64,000 bases of DNA from Diphasiastrum complanatum. Lineage: Eukaryota; Streptophyta; Lycopodiopsida; Lycopodiales; Lycopodiaceae. Shown here in pieces: positions 36,481 through 46,294 of this stretch. How positions within the stretch are numbered: the stretch's first letter is position 1; each line of letters starts with the position of its first letter. Under the pieces are notes generated by a model. It searched no databases, had not been told where the DNA came from, and worked only from the letters and a program-made list of their open reading frames with translations. The stretch covers positions 21,378,000 through 21,441,999 of the forward strand of contig CM055107.1 of assembly GCA_029204225.1 (NCBI GenBank), read 5' to 3'. Position numbers and translations under genes: made by a program.

Positions 36481-37540
36481 GTTGTTGTACGTTTCGCATC
36501 CTCCGTTGGCTATGGCTCCATCTAGCATGACTATGGCAGTCTCCCAACTAGTCTATGCTATGGCTTCTCCAACTAGCTTGAGCAAGAGAATGGGAAGACG
36601 ATAATGAGCATGGTGAGTATCATGAAGGTAAGATCCACTCTTCTCTCTTTTCTCTCCTTAACAACTACAAATGACGGCTTAACCTAAAATCTCCTCCTCT
36701 AAGGCTTACCCTATTAGAGAATGGAGGGCCTAAATCAACTTAACATGTTGCTAGATGAATAATATACAATACAATGTGAAGTAACACAAAACATGAAACT
36801 ACACAAGGGAGAACACTTAGAGAGAAAGATAGGCCTGTATTGCAAATGAGGTTCTTCTTGAAAATGGACTCTTCCACTCCTATATATACTTGGAGTGGTG
36901 GTCACTTACAAAAAGGCATTATGGGACTAAATTAAGTTTGAATCACATTGGTGCCATGGGACAAACCCCAATAGGCCTTTGTGACTAATTTCATTAGAGA
37001 AACTTAGAGCCCAACGAGGGCCTTTGAAAAAGATGTTTTTTTTTTTTCTTATTTTCGTTGCCATGTGGACCAATTGAAACCTTAGCTTCAGAGTTCTACG
37101 TAACGTAGAATTTTCCAAATATAAATAAAATAAAAACTTTTTGAATATATTGATGTTTCGTCGAGCAGCATGTGGAAATGCTATTGGTTGATGAGGCCTG
37201 CCCTCATCACTGCCCGAAGGGACCCAAAAATATTGAAAATAAATATGACAGATGGTTGAGATGAGAAAATCGATGTACCATTAATGTATATGCGTTGTCA
37301 AACCATGGTTAACAGGGTTAACTAGAATTAATTTGTGGCGTCAAATGTTGTCATGGCTTTTTGTCTATGCAAATTTTCAGATTCATAGTTCATTGTTTTT
37401 TATTTTTGCATGCAAATTACGAATGGTGCCATCAAGGAAGCCGTGCTCTTGAATCAACTATGTGCTTCTATTCAACGAGACAGATGATAATGGATTATGG
37501 GTGCCAAGAAAATATTCAAAAAACTCTTGGGTTTTGATGC
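36481..37540. other. No recognised gene
   Basis: Contains CTCCTATATATACTTGGAG (36876-36894), a TATA-like core within a short inverted repeat, and a T run at 37037-37047. From about 37430 the sequence begins to look exon-like (see next entry). Confidence 0.4.
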
Positions 37541-37559
37541 ATCCATCATCAAGAGGAGC

Positions 37560-38139
37560 ATTTTGAAAAAGGAAAAGATCAAAACTATCATTTCGATCTT
37601 ATTGGAAGGCCAGAATTTTGGATTTCAGAACATCATCAAGAGGAAAATCTATTTCTGAAATTCTAGTCCAACATGTATATATGCCTTCAGAGATAAATGT
37701 GCAAGGATTCAACCGTCAGGATCACAAAAAAAAACAACTGTGAGTATTGATATTTTATATACTTTGATTTTTGTCTTTCATAAATATCTAATAGTAAACT
37801 TGTCAATCTGATCATTTTTCTCTAGCAAATCTATATCCATCCAACATAAATGAATGAGAGTTGAGTGGATCTTTAGCAAGTGTGTTAGATGTTATTCACA
37901 CTGATATTGAACAGCTGCAATATCGAGGTAAAACTGCAAAAGATCTATTTGATAGTGGGATCTTTTTTTATGAATCAATGTACATTCCTGATACAAAAGA
38001 AAATTTTGAACACATAGTACCAATTCCATTACCTAGTTTTGAAAGTGATGAATGGATTGCACCAGATGTTACAGTTTCAGAATTATTTTGTTGCAAGATA
38101 TATAATGATGTAAAAAATTCATTAAAAATGAGCACGTGA
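37560..38139 (+). pseudogene. Unknown gene family X, locus 1, first part
   Basis: A short frame reads KSISEILVQHVYMPSEINVQ up to a possible donor at 37739 (GTGAGT), with a possible acceptor TTTTCTCTAG at about 37834. From 37861 a frame without its own ATG reads LSGSLASVLDVIHTDIEQLQ, then SGIFFYESMYIPDTKE and HIVPIPLPSFESDEW to a stop at 38137. The FFYES..IPD..E motif resembles VF-TSVEIPDDEF at about 62915-62950, so this and 62.5 kb are probably the same family. An in-frame TGA precedes the 37861 stretch. Function unknown. Confidence 0.4.
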
Positions 38140-38376
38140 TCAAAAAACAATCAGATTGAGTTGGTTTATTTTCTTGAATATATTTGTGGATTCCTTTTCA
38201 AGTGTCAATGTACACAAAACCCCAACGATGTTTGTATGCAAAAATTTATCAAATAGTTTATTATCTGAACTTATGGATGAAGGCTGGGACAAAAGATCAG
38301 ATGGAAAAATAGAATGCAGAATTAAAATGTCTTTCATGTGCTTCCGTTATTGAATTAAAAAACAAATGTTGAGCTT

Positions 38377-38788
38377 ATGCTTTCATTATCAAAGATGGAA
38401 AAAAATAAAGGTAAATGGGTGCCACTCGATCAAGACTTGGAAGCCAGTGGAGATTCAAAACGAAAAAATATTGAAATTATATACAATGATGCCATTTTGA
38501 CATGTGTTGAGGTGGAAGAAGATTGGAGTCTAAACTACATCCGGCGGGAACTATTGCTCCTACAAGATGATGTACTTTCAGACTTCGGATTCATTTTCAA
38601 TGGTAAACTCGTAAGTGACTGTAAATACTCGATCTTTTATGAATAGTTTCAATCAAAACTTTCTAATACAAACTCTATACTAATTCTAACTAACTTTGTA
38701 TTAGTTTTATGCAGGTACGTAAAAAACATGAGCTCGAGATCAAATGCAAAGATATTGGCGAAACAATCCAACTTATGGAAAAACATTG
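38377..38788 (+). CDS. Unknown two-exon segment with a ubiquitin/PB1-like look
   Basis: Exon 1 (38377-38610) reads GKWVPLDQDLEASGDSKRKN and EEDWSLNYIRRELLLLQDDV, ending FIFNGKL. A good donor (CTC|GTAAGTG) at 38611 and acceptor (TTTTATGCAG) ending at 38714 join it in frame to VRKKHELEIKCKDIGETIQ and a TGA at 38786. The pattern L--IR-eL--l--d...F-F-Gk-v--k-E--ik-kdI is like beta-grasp (PB1/ubiquitin-like) N-terminal domains, but that is an inference. The preceding 240 bases have open stretches in other frames, so the 5' end is unknown. Confidence 0.45.
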
Positions 38789-39046
38789 AGATTCACTATT
38801 AGCAAATACATGCCAATCATCATGTCTTTTTATCATTACAGAAAAATTACATTCCAGTATTAGACTATGGACACAAGCTGATTATAAGAATCTATTGTGA
38901 TATCAATAAAAAAAAACCCATAAACGGGTTGTTTACAAGTAAAATGATTGTATCTTTTTTTTTATGTCTCTCTGTTTACAAATAGATCTCTATTCAATCA
39001 ATTTTTCTATATTTTCTATATCAGTATTAGGAACTGATAAGGCAAC

Positions 39047-39560
39047 TGTGAAGAATTGCCAAACATTGGCAAATCTAGCTTGATCAAAAACCATGTAGAA
39101 TAGTGTAAATTGTGTACACAAGTGGGTCCCACACATGTGAGGCCATGATGCCACATGGGAAACCCATCCTAATGTAGGTTAGGTCAAGTCAAGAGAGTTG
39201 GTCATGTCTATTTGGTGGTTATCCCTACTTTATAGGACCTACACCTAAGTTTAAGGTGAAAATTTGACCAACTAGCTACCTACCAAGCACAACTCTAGGA
39301 AATAGACTAGAGTTTCATTTTAGGTCAAGGAGAGTGAGTTAACTTCCTTATTACATGCTGGAAATCCACCTAACTTCAAGAAGGAAGTCGAATTTGCTAT
39401 GTATTCCCTCTCTCCATAGTGAGAAGATAGAAAAATTTTGGAGCTCATTGGCAATCTCAAGCTAGTTCACTATGTACATTGAGTTTTTGTGATCCAAATG
39501 AAACCAAATCAGTTTCTACTTGTTTTGATTTTGGTCCTGCTTGAAATAGGGCTACTTTTA
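39047..39560 (+). repeat. LTR-like direct repeat, left copy
   Basis: Starts TGTGAAGAATTGCC and contains TTGCCAAACATTGGCAA, a 7-bp inverted repeat. It is clearly homologous to 42105-42595 in the same orientation. No polypurine tract precedes it and no primer site follows, so it is a solo LTR or a damaged 5' LTR. Confidence 0.7.
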
Positions 39561-39589
39561 TAGGCCCTGGGACACCCACTACCCTTTCT

Positions 39590-40011
39590 CTTTCTGATAA
39601 ATCTTTGATCACTTTGCCTACTTATAATATAAATAATAATTCATTTTTGACAATATGGGATATATCGGATCTTTTTTATTTCACTGAAGCTGAGACTCTT
39701 TGCATCTTGAGCAAAGAGCTTGATGAATTTTCAAATATAATTGATTTTGATGTTGATGATCTTCTCCTTGGTGTTGACGATGTACATAATGATAAGTTTA
39801 TTCAATGAAAGATTGCTTGAAAATGGTCGTGGAGGAAATGCGCAACAAAGAAGATGATCTACCTTTTGAGGAGGAGTTTCTTAGAATCCAAAGTCAACTT
39901 AGTTTTCCAAAGCCAACTGTCTATTCACCAAAGTCAAAGGATTATCCCTATTTATTATGTGAAGGAACTGCTCTACCTGAAATGCTGCCAACCACCAGAT
40001 ATCTTTTCTGA
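39590..40011 (+). pseudogene. Unknown gene family X, locus 1, second part
   Basis: Reads ITLPTYNINNNSFLTIWDIS and LDEFSNIIDFDVDDLLLG to a stop at 39806, then in another frame EEEFLRIQSQLSFPKP to 40011. The collinear sequence at 63.1-63.4 kb reads LDVPVYFINNDSYISLNDIE, LSEFSNIIDYTYDDLES and EEEFLEFQKKYPP. Two loci with the same order of segments define a real family, acidic in its second half, of unknown function. The left end abuts the LTR-like repeat at 39560; the right end overlaps the antisense frame at 39973-40323 by about 40 bp. Confidence 0.5.
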
Positions 40012-40323
40012 TTGAACACTGAAATTGAGGCCTTCTGAGTCTTCTGAATTTGAAAGTGCTCCATTCATGATTGTGAGACTGATTCTTTCCATTTTTTGTC
40101 CTTTTATAATCGCAGACTCATCTAACTTGAGAACAACTGTCAACTTGTTATTGACATTCTCATTTGTAATACCATAAAAATTTATGATGAATGTTAATAA
40201 CTGATTAATGTTAATAAAAAAATTGTTGGAATTGTTATATGCTAGACTTTCTCCTTTCGAGCAATACACTTCATTGATATGCGATGGATTACCAACTATT
40301 GTCTGCATACCATGGTCTAACAT
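39973..40323 (-). CDS. Unknown minus-strand frame, 116 aa
   Basis: Reads GMQTIVGNPSHINEVYCSKG, then LTVVLKLDESAIIKGQKMER and ISLTIMNGALSN, ending GGWQHFR. A possible acceptor (GGTATGCAG) lies at its start and a donor-like CAG|GTAGAG at its end, so it may be an exon. The stretch VVLKLDESA.I with a following basic patch has the look of the first strand-Asp region of an RNase H-fold transposase, but this is only a resemblance. It lies downstream, on the same strand, of the gene at 41454-40381 and could be its continuation. Confidence 0.35.
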   Translation of the reverse strand: MLDHGMQTIVGNPSHINEVYCSKGESLAYNNSNNFFININQLLTFIINFYGITNENVNNKLTVVLKLDESAIIKGQKMERISLTIMNGALSNSEDSEGLNFSVQSEKISGGWQHFR

Positions 40324-40380
40324 GTCTCTTTTTTTTTAAAGATGAAATGGTCGTGGGATTGAAAACTTTTTAATATTTAC

Positions 40381-41454
40381 CTATGCAAATGGGTCCTTTA
40401 TCATCTTAAACATTGTTGCATATGCTTTCCTACTGATGCTAGAAAAGTCACATGCCCCCTGAAGCAATGTAGTGTCTAATATTTTTCCAACTTCATCCAT
40501 AATGCTATCAGTAGGTGAAGCCTTAATCTTTTTTATTTTGTTATTATTTAACATTGATTTCATAGATTTAGAAGTCAAGATAGAGCCTAGCGAGTTTCCA
40601 ATTGAAATCGCATCGGCCAAATAGTCTTCAACAACCAATGTTGATCTGCATTGCAAGCATAATGTTTATGAAAATGTCAGTAGAAATTAGGACACTCATA
40701 GTATTCACAACAATATATAATAAGCAAATCAACAGAAAGTTGAAATGAATAAATAATAAAATTAGTGATTATGAATGAATCAAAAAGTTCAAGCAATATT
40801 CAATACCAAATAAGCTATCACTTACTTGAATGCACGGATTCGTCTTTTTCTATGACCTCCTCTGGATGATAGATCACATATATCCTTGTTTACCAGTCTT
40901 TTCCTCTTGTTGCTTCGGACCTTTCTGTTGAGCACATCCATATCTTTAACAAGAGACAAATATGAGATACGCGTGGATTGAAATGCAATTTTTATCTCAT
41001 CATTACTAGTTGTATAATGATGTAAAGAAGATTTCAACCTTTGGATCTCCTCCTTGAGCATCTCATTTTCATCCAAACAAGTTTTCATCTTTATAGATTT
41101 TTCTTCGCACTCCTTTGATATTTTCCTTGACTCATCTTCCAAATTATGTATTCTTTGCATTGAATGTGCATTCCCATAGAGCATCAAATTCTCACAGTAA
41201 CCCAAAAGGCCATTTTTACCATGACACATATAGATTATTAACTGACTCACCGAATGAAAATATGGATGTTGCAATGAACATGGATCAATAAGATACAATG
41301 TTCTTGATGACCATAAATCTACATGTTTTAGTTTTTCCTCCCTGTATCGGACCATATCAGAAGTTGACAATTTGGGTTGCTTTGAACTTCTCGTCCTGAG
41401 CGGAGCATATTCTGGTGATAGATCCACTTGAAGATGATAAAGCTTTGTCATCAC
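40381..41454 (-). CDS. Predicted two-exon gene, 297 aa, basic coiled-coil protein, unknown
   Basis: Exon 1 runs 41454-40826 and exon 2 40645-40381. Donor CAA|GTAAGTG and acceptor TTGCAATGCAG keep the frame, giving 297 codons to a TAG at 40381. The N-terminal part includes LSPEYAPLRTRSSKQ. Residues ~110-175 are heptad-like and charged (EDESRKISKECEEKS, ENEMLKEEIQRLKSSL), suggesting a coiled coil. Two basic clusters (RKVRSNKRKRLVNK, RGGHRKRRIRAFK) near the exon junction could be nuclear localisation signals. Exon 2 has NNNKIKKIKASPTDS. I do not recognise the family. It lies between two LTR-like direct repeats, so it may be carried by a mobile element. The first Met is at 41454. Confidence 0.5.
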
Positions 41455-41459
41455 TACAG

Positions 41460-42013
41460 TAATATAGTAACAAACAACACAATGACAATAACAAAGCTGG
41501 AGATGGCGCTAACGACTCTGTTGGAGATAGAGATGGCGTAGGCTTTTTTCAGAAATGTCACTGCTAATTCAAATTTTTAAGTGTTTACAACTATTGGGAG
41601 GGAATATTTCAGCATTCTGAAAAATTATATTTTAACTATGGTTAAACACCTGTGAAGTTTGATGTGACTAAACTAAGGTGTATTCATTTACATGGAAAGT
41701 AGTGCGAGCAGATTCGTAAAGAAGTTAGAAAATGATATTATAATTATTTTATAGTTATTTTTCTCTCTCCTACATGGCATTTCTTATAGGGACCTCTTTG
41801 GGCCCATATTTTCTCTAATGTTACATAACTTGAAATTACATATCTATGTGCAGTGCCCATGACAATTTAAACTTAGAACTGAATAACTTAAGCCATTACG
41901 GATAAAGTAAAAGCCTAAACTTGATGGGCAAGTTCTGCGTTTAAATTCTATCCTGCTTATATTTTTAAAGATGTTTCGTAGGATGGCTAGAATATTCCTT
42001 GGAATATCAGCCT
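41460..42013. other. No recognised gene
   Basis: Upstream flank of the 297-aa minus-strand gene. Nothing clear as a TATA box or repeat. Confidence 0.35.
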
Positions 42014-42074
42014 ACACCGTCCATTTGTGTTCCAAGAGTGTTGTGCAAGGGCTATAGCCTTGATACTTTCTAAC
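42014..42074 (-). repeat. Isolated TRIM LTR fragment
   Basis: Matches the outer part of the TRIM LTR at 36251-36307 (CGTCCATTTGTGTTC..., GTGTTGTGCAAGG, ATAGCCTTGA) and ends where that LTR ends (TTTCTAAC). Confidence 0.75.
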
Positions 42075-42104
42075 TAAATAGATCAAGCTAAATTTGAAGA
42101 GGAG

Positions 42105-42595
42105 TGTGAGAAATTGCCAAAAATTGGCAAATCTAGCTTGATCAAAAATCACGTGTGAGGCCATCGATCCACTTGGGAAATCTACCCTAGTGTAGGTTAG
42201 ATCAAGTCTAAAGATAGGTCAAGTCAATTTGGTAGTGATTCCTAGTTTATAGGACCTAAATCCTAGATTTGTGGTGGAGATTGACCAACTAGCCACCTAC
42301 TTGGCATGACTCTAGGAATGAGGTTAGGTTGACAAATTAGGGCAAGAAAGCCAAGTTAACTTCCTTATTTCATCCTGGAAATTCACCTAACTTTACAAAG
42401 GAAGAGGCAATTGTATGTAGGAGACTCTCCATAGTGAACACTTAGATTATTTTTGAGAGCTCATTGGCAAGACTTGAGTTTCTACTCTATGTACTTGTTT
42501 TTTGGATCCAAGCAAGATCAAAGTCATTTGAACTTTGTTTTCAGTCTACAGGCCACACTATGTATTGTTCCACACGTGTGTGGGTTTTACTTTGT
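42105..42595 (+). repeat. LTR-like direct repeat, right copy
   Basis: Starts TGTGAGAAATTGCC with TTGCCAAAAATTGGCAA; preceded by AATTTGAAGAGGAG, a plausible polypurine tract, so it behaves as a 3' LTR. Homologous to 39047-39560; the right boundary is uncertain. Confidence 0.7.
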
Positions 42596-42759
42596 GTTTG
42601 ATTAATGATTAAAGGTTGCTCTTGATTGATAGATGCTAATTTGTTGATCTAGATCTCAAAATCTAGTGTCTAATTGCACTGTTTTTATGATCAATCAATC
42701 AATCACTCTTTTTGTTTGTTCAAACTTTTTTTTTTATTAATTTTCTTCTTCTAAGAATG

Positions 42760-43245
42760 ATGGCCAGGACCAAATCCACCGCCCGTGCCATAACCTTTGT
42801 ACAGCCATCCCATTCCCGTGTTCCCCCTAGTAATGGCCGTAGGCATGGCAGGAAGCAGGTCTGGCTGAGAGAGATAAAAAAACTCCAGAGATCAATTGAA
42901 TTGTTGATCCCTAGAGCTCCTTTTGGCCGATCTATTCAGAATGTCACTCTGTCACTTGGGCTGAATGTTCGTTTTGCCGTGACAACCATGCAGGCCTTAC
43001 AGGGTGCTGCAGAAGATTTTTTGTCCCAGTTTTTTGAGGATACTTGTCTTTTGGCAGTGCATGGTAAGCGTCTCACCATCATGCCAAAGGATTTCATCAT
43101 TCTCAAAAGGCTTCGGGACAGATATTATGGTCTGCATGTTGATAATGCCAACACCTCCAGAGAGCTGCCTCTGGATAGAACCGACGTGCCTACTACCTCT
43201 AGGAGGAAGAGAAAGCAGCCTCTCCCCAAGAAGGCTGGATCTTGA
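42760..43245 (+). CDS. Divergent histone H3 variant, CENH3-like, intronless
   Basis: 161 aa from MARTKSTARA, which mimics the H3 N-terminus (another ATG sits one codon upstream at 42757). The tail is short and unlike H3 (SHSRVPPSNGRRHGRK). The histone fold follows: LREIKKLQRSIELLIPRAPF (alphaN/alpha1), VRFAVTTMQALQGAAEDFL (alpha2), FFEDTCLLAVHGKRLTIMPK (alpha2-loop2), then LKRLRDRYY. By eye about 45% of core residues match canonical H3, a level usual for centromeric H3, and LLIP.A.F is CENH3-like; but loop 1 has the H3 length, not the CENH3 insertion. A ~40-residue basic C-terminal extension (SRRKRKQPLPKKAGS) is unusual. A pyrimidine tract ending in CTAAG just before ATG may be a 5'-UTR intron acceptor. 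It could be a retrocopy; the frame is open throughout. Confidence 0.7.
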   Translation: MARTKSTARAITFVQPSHSRVPPSNGRRHGRKQVWLREIKKLQRSIELLIPRAPFGRSIQNVTLSLGLNVRFAVTTMQALQGAAEDFLSQFFEDTCLLAVHGKRLTIMPKDFIILKRLRDRYYGLHVDNANTSRELPLDRTDVPTTSRRKRKQPLPKKAGS

Positions 43246-43284
43246 AGGCCAGCTGCTTCCCTTCCTCCTAGACGTATCCCGACC

Positions 43285-43974
43285 AAGAGACCCCATGTCA
43301 CTTATTGGCTCATTGATGTATGCAATGGTGTGCACTAGACCCAATTTGGCATACATAATCAGCACACTTTCTCAATTCATGTCGAATCCAGAATTCCAAC
43401 ATTGGAAAGCACTCAAAAGAGTGATGAAATACATTCAAGTGACAAAGAACCAAGTTCTTTGTTATTCGGATAACTCTGCTACAGCTTTCTGCTTTTTTGG
43501 CTATTCTAATTTGGATTGGTGAAGAGACTTGGACACTAGGAAGTCTACTTCCAGATACTATTTCTACTTGTCGTCTACACCAGTTTCTTGGAATAGCATA
43601 ACATAGAAGTCAATCTCATTATCCTTGACTGAAGCCAAGTATGTAGCAGCAACACAAGCAACTATAGGAGCCATCTGGCTAAGGCTTCTTCTTCAGGATC
43701 TGAACTTAAGACAAATCAACCCTACTACCATTTATTGTGACAATATCAGCTGCATACAACTTACTCTCAATCCTAGATTTCATTCTAGGACTAAACTCAT
43801 AGAAATTCAATTTCATTTTATTTGAGAGAAAGTACATTTTAAGCATGTAGAGCTGATTTACTGTTTGACAAATCACATGGTAGCTGATATCTTTACTTTG
43901 CCCAACAACTTTTGGTTAGGAAAATGCTAAATTTAAAGATTATCTAAGTGTTTGAAGTCAAATTAAGGGGGAGT
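43285..43974 (+). pseudogene. copia RT end and RNase H fragment with 3' polypurine tract
   Basis: Reads MSLIGSLMYAMVCTRPNLAY, HWKALKRVMKYIQVTKNQV, LDTRKSTSRY, then EAKYVAATQATIGAIWLRLL, PTTIYCDNISCIQLTLNPRF and MVADIF, the full C-terminal series of copia RNase H with several stops and shifts. AAATTAAGGGGGAG at 43961-43974 is the polypurine tract, followed by an LTR start TGTTGGAATTTAATTCC at 43975. The fragment begins only ~40 bp after the stop of the H3-like frame. Confidence 0.88.
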
Positions 43975-44560
43975 GTTGGAATTTAATTCCACTTCAAACC
44001 TTCTTCAAACTTTTTTCAATCCAATTGCCTCTATATCTGTTACCAATTTTTTTCCTTTCAGGTATCCACGATAGAGTCCTAAACATGGTTATTTACTCAG
44101 GAACCTGGAATCATGGTTGTCCTTGACACCTTAGAATTCTATATCTATGGTCATCTTAGACACCTATTGAGTCATCGATTAAGTGATTGGTTTTGTTGTG
44201 TCAGATGATCTAACCACAGTGCTCTTAAATCAATAAGTCTTTTGTAGTGCTATCGAACGTGACAGTTGTGGATCAACTAAGCCTACTCCTAAATGATTAT
44301 GAATCAAATATGAAGCTTTTCTTATGTTTCATTTTAGGGTTATAACATTCATTATACTTAACTATCAAGCATGAACATATAGACGATGCACATTGCGATG
44401 CCTACTAGGCACTAGGGGGCCTACTCACATAGTTGGCAATGACCCAAACAACTATTTATAAATTCCCATTAGAGAGCCAACTATAATAAGGAATGATAGA
44501 ATGGGATGCTCTCCATAGAACTCAAGCTGCAAGAGAGAGATGAAACACTTGATCAACAAA
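43975..44560 (+). repeat. Probable copia 3' LTR, right end undefined
   Basis: TGTTGGAATTTAATTCC directly follows the polypurine tract. No partner LTR is in the window, so the right end is a guess. Confidence 0.5.
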
Positions 44561-45900
44561 AGGTCAAAGAATGGTTGAAGGGGTGAATACAAATGGCTAG
44601 CCTAAAACAGACTAAGTAGTCAATGGACCTTCTTCTAGCAGCTGCAAACCCAAGGCATACATGATAATGTTCATTGCTTGGATCTTTTCAAATTAGGTGC
44701 GATTCTTTCTCATCAAGCTCCACTTCTTTTTTGGTGATTATCAACATTCATAATCCAAGGTGTATTAGCCCAAATTCCATAGGCCATCACAAATGTTTTG
44801 GAGTCACACTTCCTACATGTAACTACCTCAAAATGGCAAATTTCCACATGGATGTGATTCAACAAGGCCATGAATTATGCCCAAGAAGGCAAAGGCATAC
44901 AAGGTGTACCGTCTGCTATGGATACTTCAATGCGAGAAATAACCGAATTACTTGGGGCCTTGAGTGATTGGCCTCTCAACTTCTTGTACCATTTTGGATA
45001 GTCTTTTGACAGTGAAGCCTTATCCTAAGTATTAGCCATCCCTCATTTACTAACATATCCAGTCTATCATCATTAGTTCATTCAAAAAAAAAAAAACCGT
45101 CAAAGGATGTCTCTATACCATGTATACATAATGCAGAAACCTGCAAGCTTTTTTTTCATTTATCTTAATGGAGAAGAGAGACATCTTTACTTATAGCAAT
45201 CCGAACATTCAACCAGTACTATTCTAATTTAATCTAGCCTAACACAACAAAGTGAAAATGGTTTCATTTGCTTCAATTCATCTTACAAGTAAGTTTTTTC
45301 ATATAGTAATCCCAAAAGCTACATGCATAGATCATTTTTACATTATTGAAGGAAATGCAATCAACACATCGTTGGAAAACAGCAATAGATCGCATCTCTT
45401 CCTATTTGGAAGCACATTCCACAAAGTATGAATGTGTATACAACAAGTGTGAATGTCATAAGTCACATAGTGGTGTGAATAGCTCTACACAAATGTGATT
45501 GAGATTCGTTGTCCGCGCACTATAAAATGATGTAAATTGCGCCCTGCCAGCATATCGTGTGTTGTCTCATTGATCGTACATCGTGGGTGATCAATGGCTA
45601 TATTCACATTGTAACTCATTGCTGTAAAAGAGCATTTACACGACTATAAAATTTTAAGATTATCATAGCAGCAGTGGCTCGTTGCCAGTAGGCAGATCGC
45701 GACAGCGCGTTAGGTTCATACCTGAAAAATGCGATTCGTTTGTTTCCAACAATGTAAGCAAGTAGTAGCTATCCCAACGATGGGCTGTAAGGTGAATCAA
45801 CCAAATGATTTTCCACACTTGTAGGGCGCCGTGTGGTAGGATGAAGCACGTGTAGGGCACTATGTAGTGGAATGGAAAATGTGAGATATGAAGATGACAA

Positions 45901-45902
<2 letters not shown>
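44561..45902. other. No recognised gene
   Basis: An open plus frame at 44674-44967 has no known motif. An A run lies near 45088-45099. Nothing else is identified. Confidence 0.4.

Positions 45903-45937
<35 letters not shown>
45903..45937. repeat. (GA)n microsatellite
   Basis: About 17 GA units. Confidence 0.97.
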
Positions 45938-45938
<1 letters not shown>

Positions 45939-46245
45939 AAGAATGTTGTGAATAAATTGATTCGTTAACACTCATATTATAGCTTTCTAAGGTGTAAGGT
46001 GGGAAATAGGGTTTGCTACCAAATTATACTCATGTTAGGTGTCATGATCCTATCGTTTTATGGATAGGTTGTAGAACAAGTTTTCCCAAAAACCAAAAAG
46101 GCCCTTCAAGTAAGAATTTATTTAGTTTGCAAAAAGGTTTTTTCAACATGGCTTACCGATTCATTGATAATGAAATCGCCCGAGCGATGATTTGCAAAAC
46201 AGTGACTAAGGTATAACCAAGTATTATATACATTGAACATAGTTC

Positions 46246-46248
<3 letters not shown>

Positions 46249-46291
<43 letters not shown>
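46249..46291. repeat. (GA)n microsatellite
   Basis: About 21 GA units. Confidence 0.97.
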
Positions 46292-46294
<3 letters not shown>

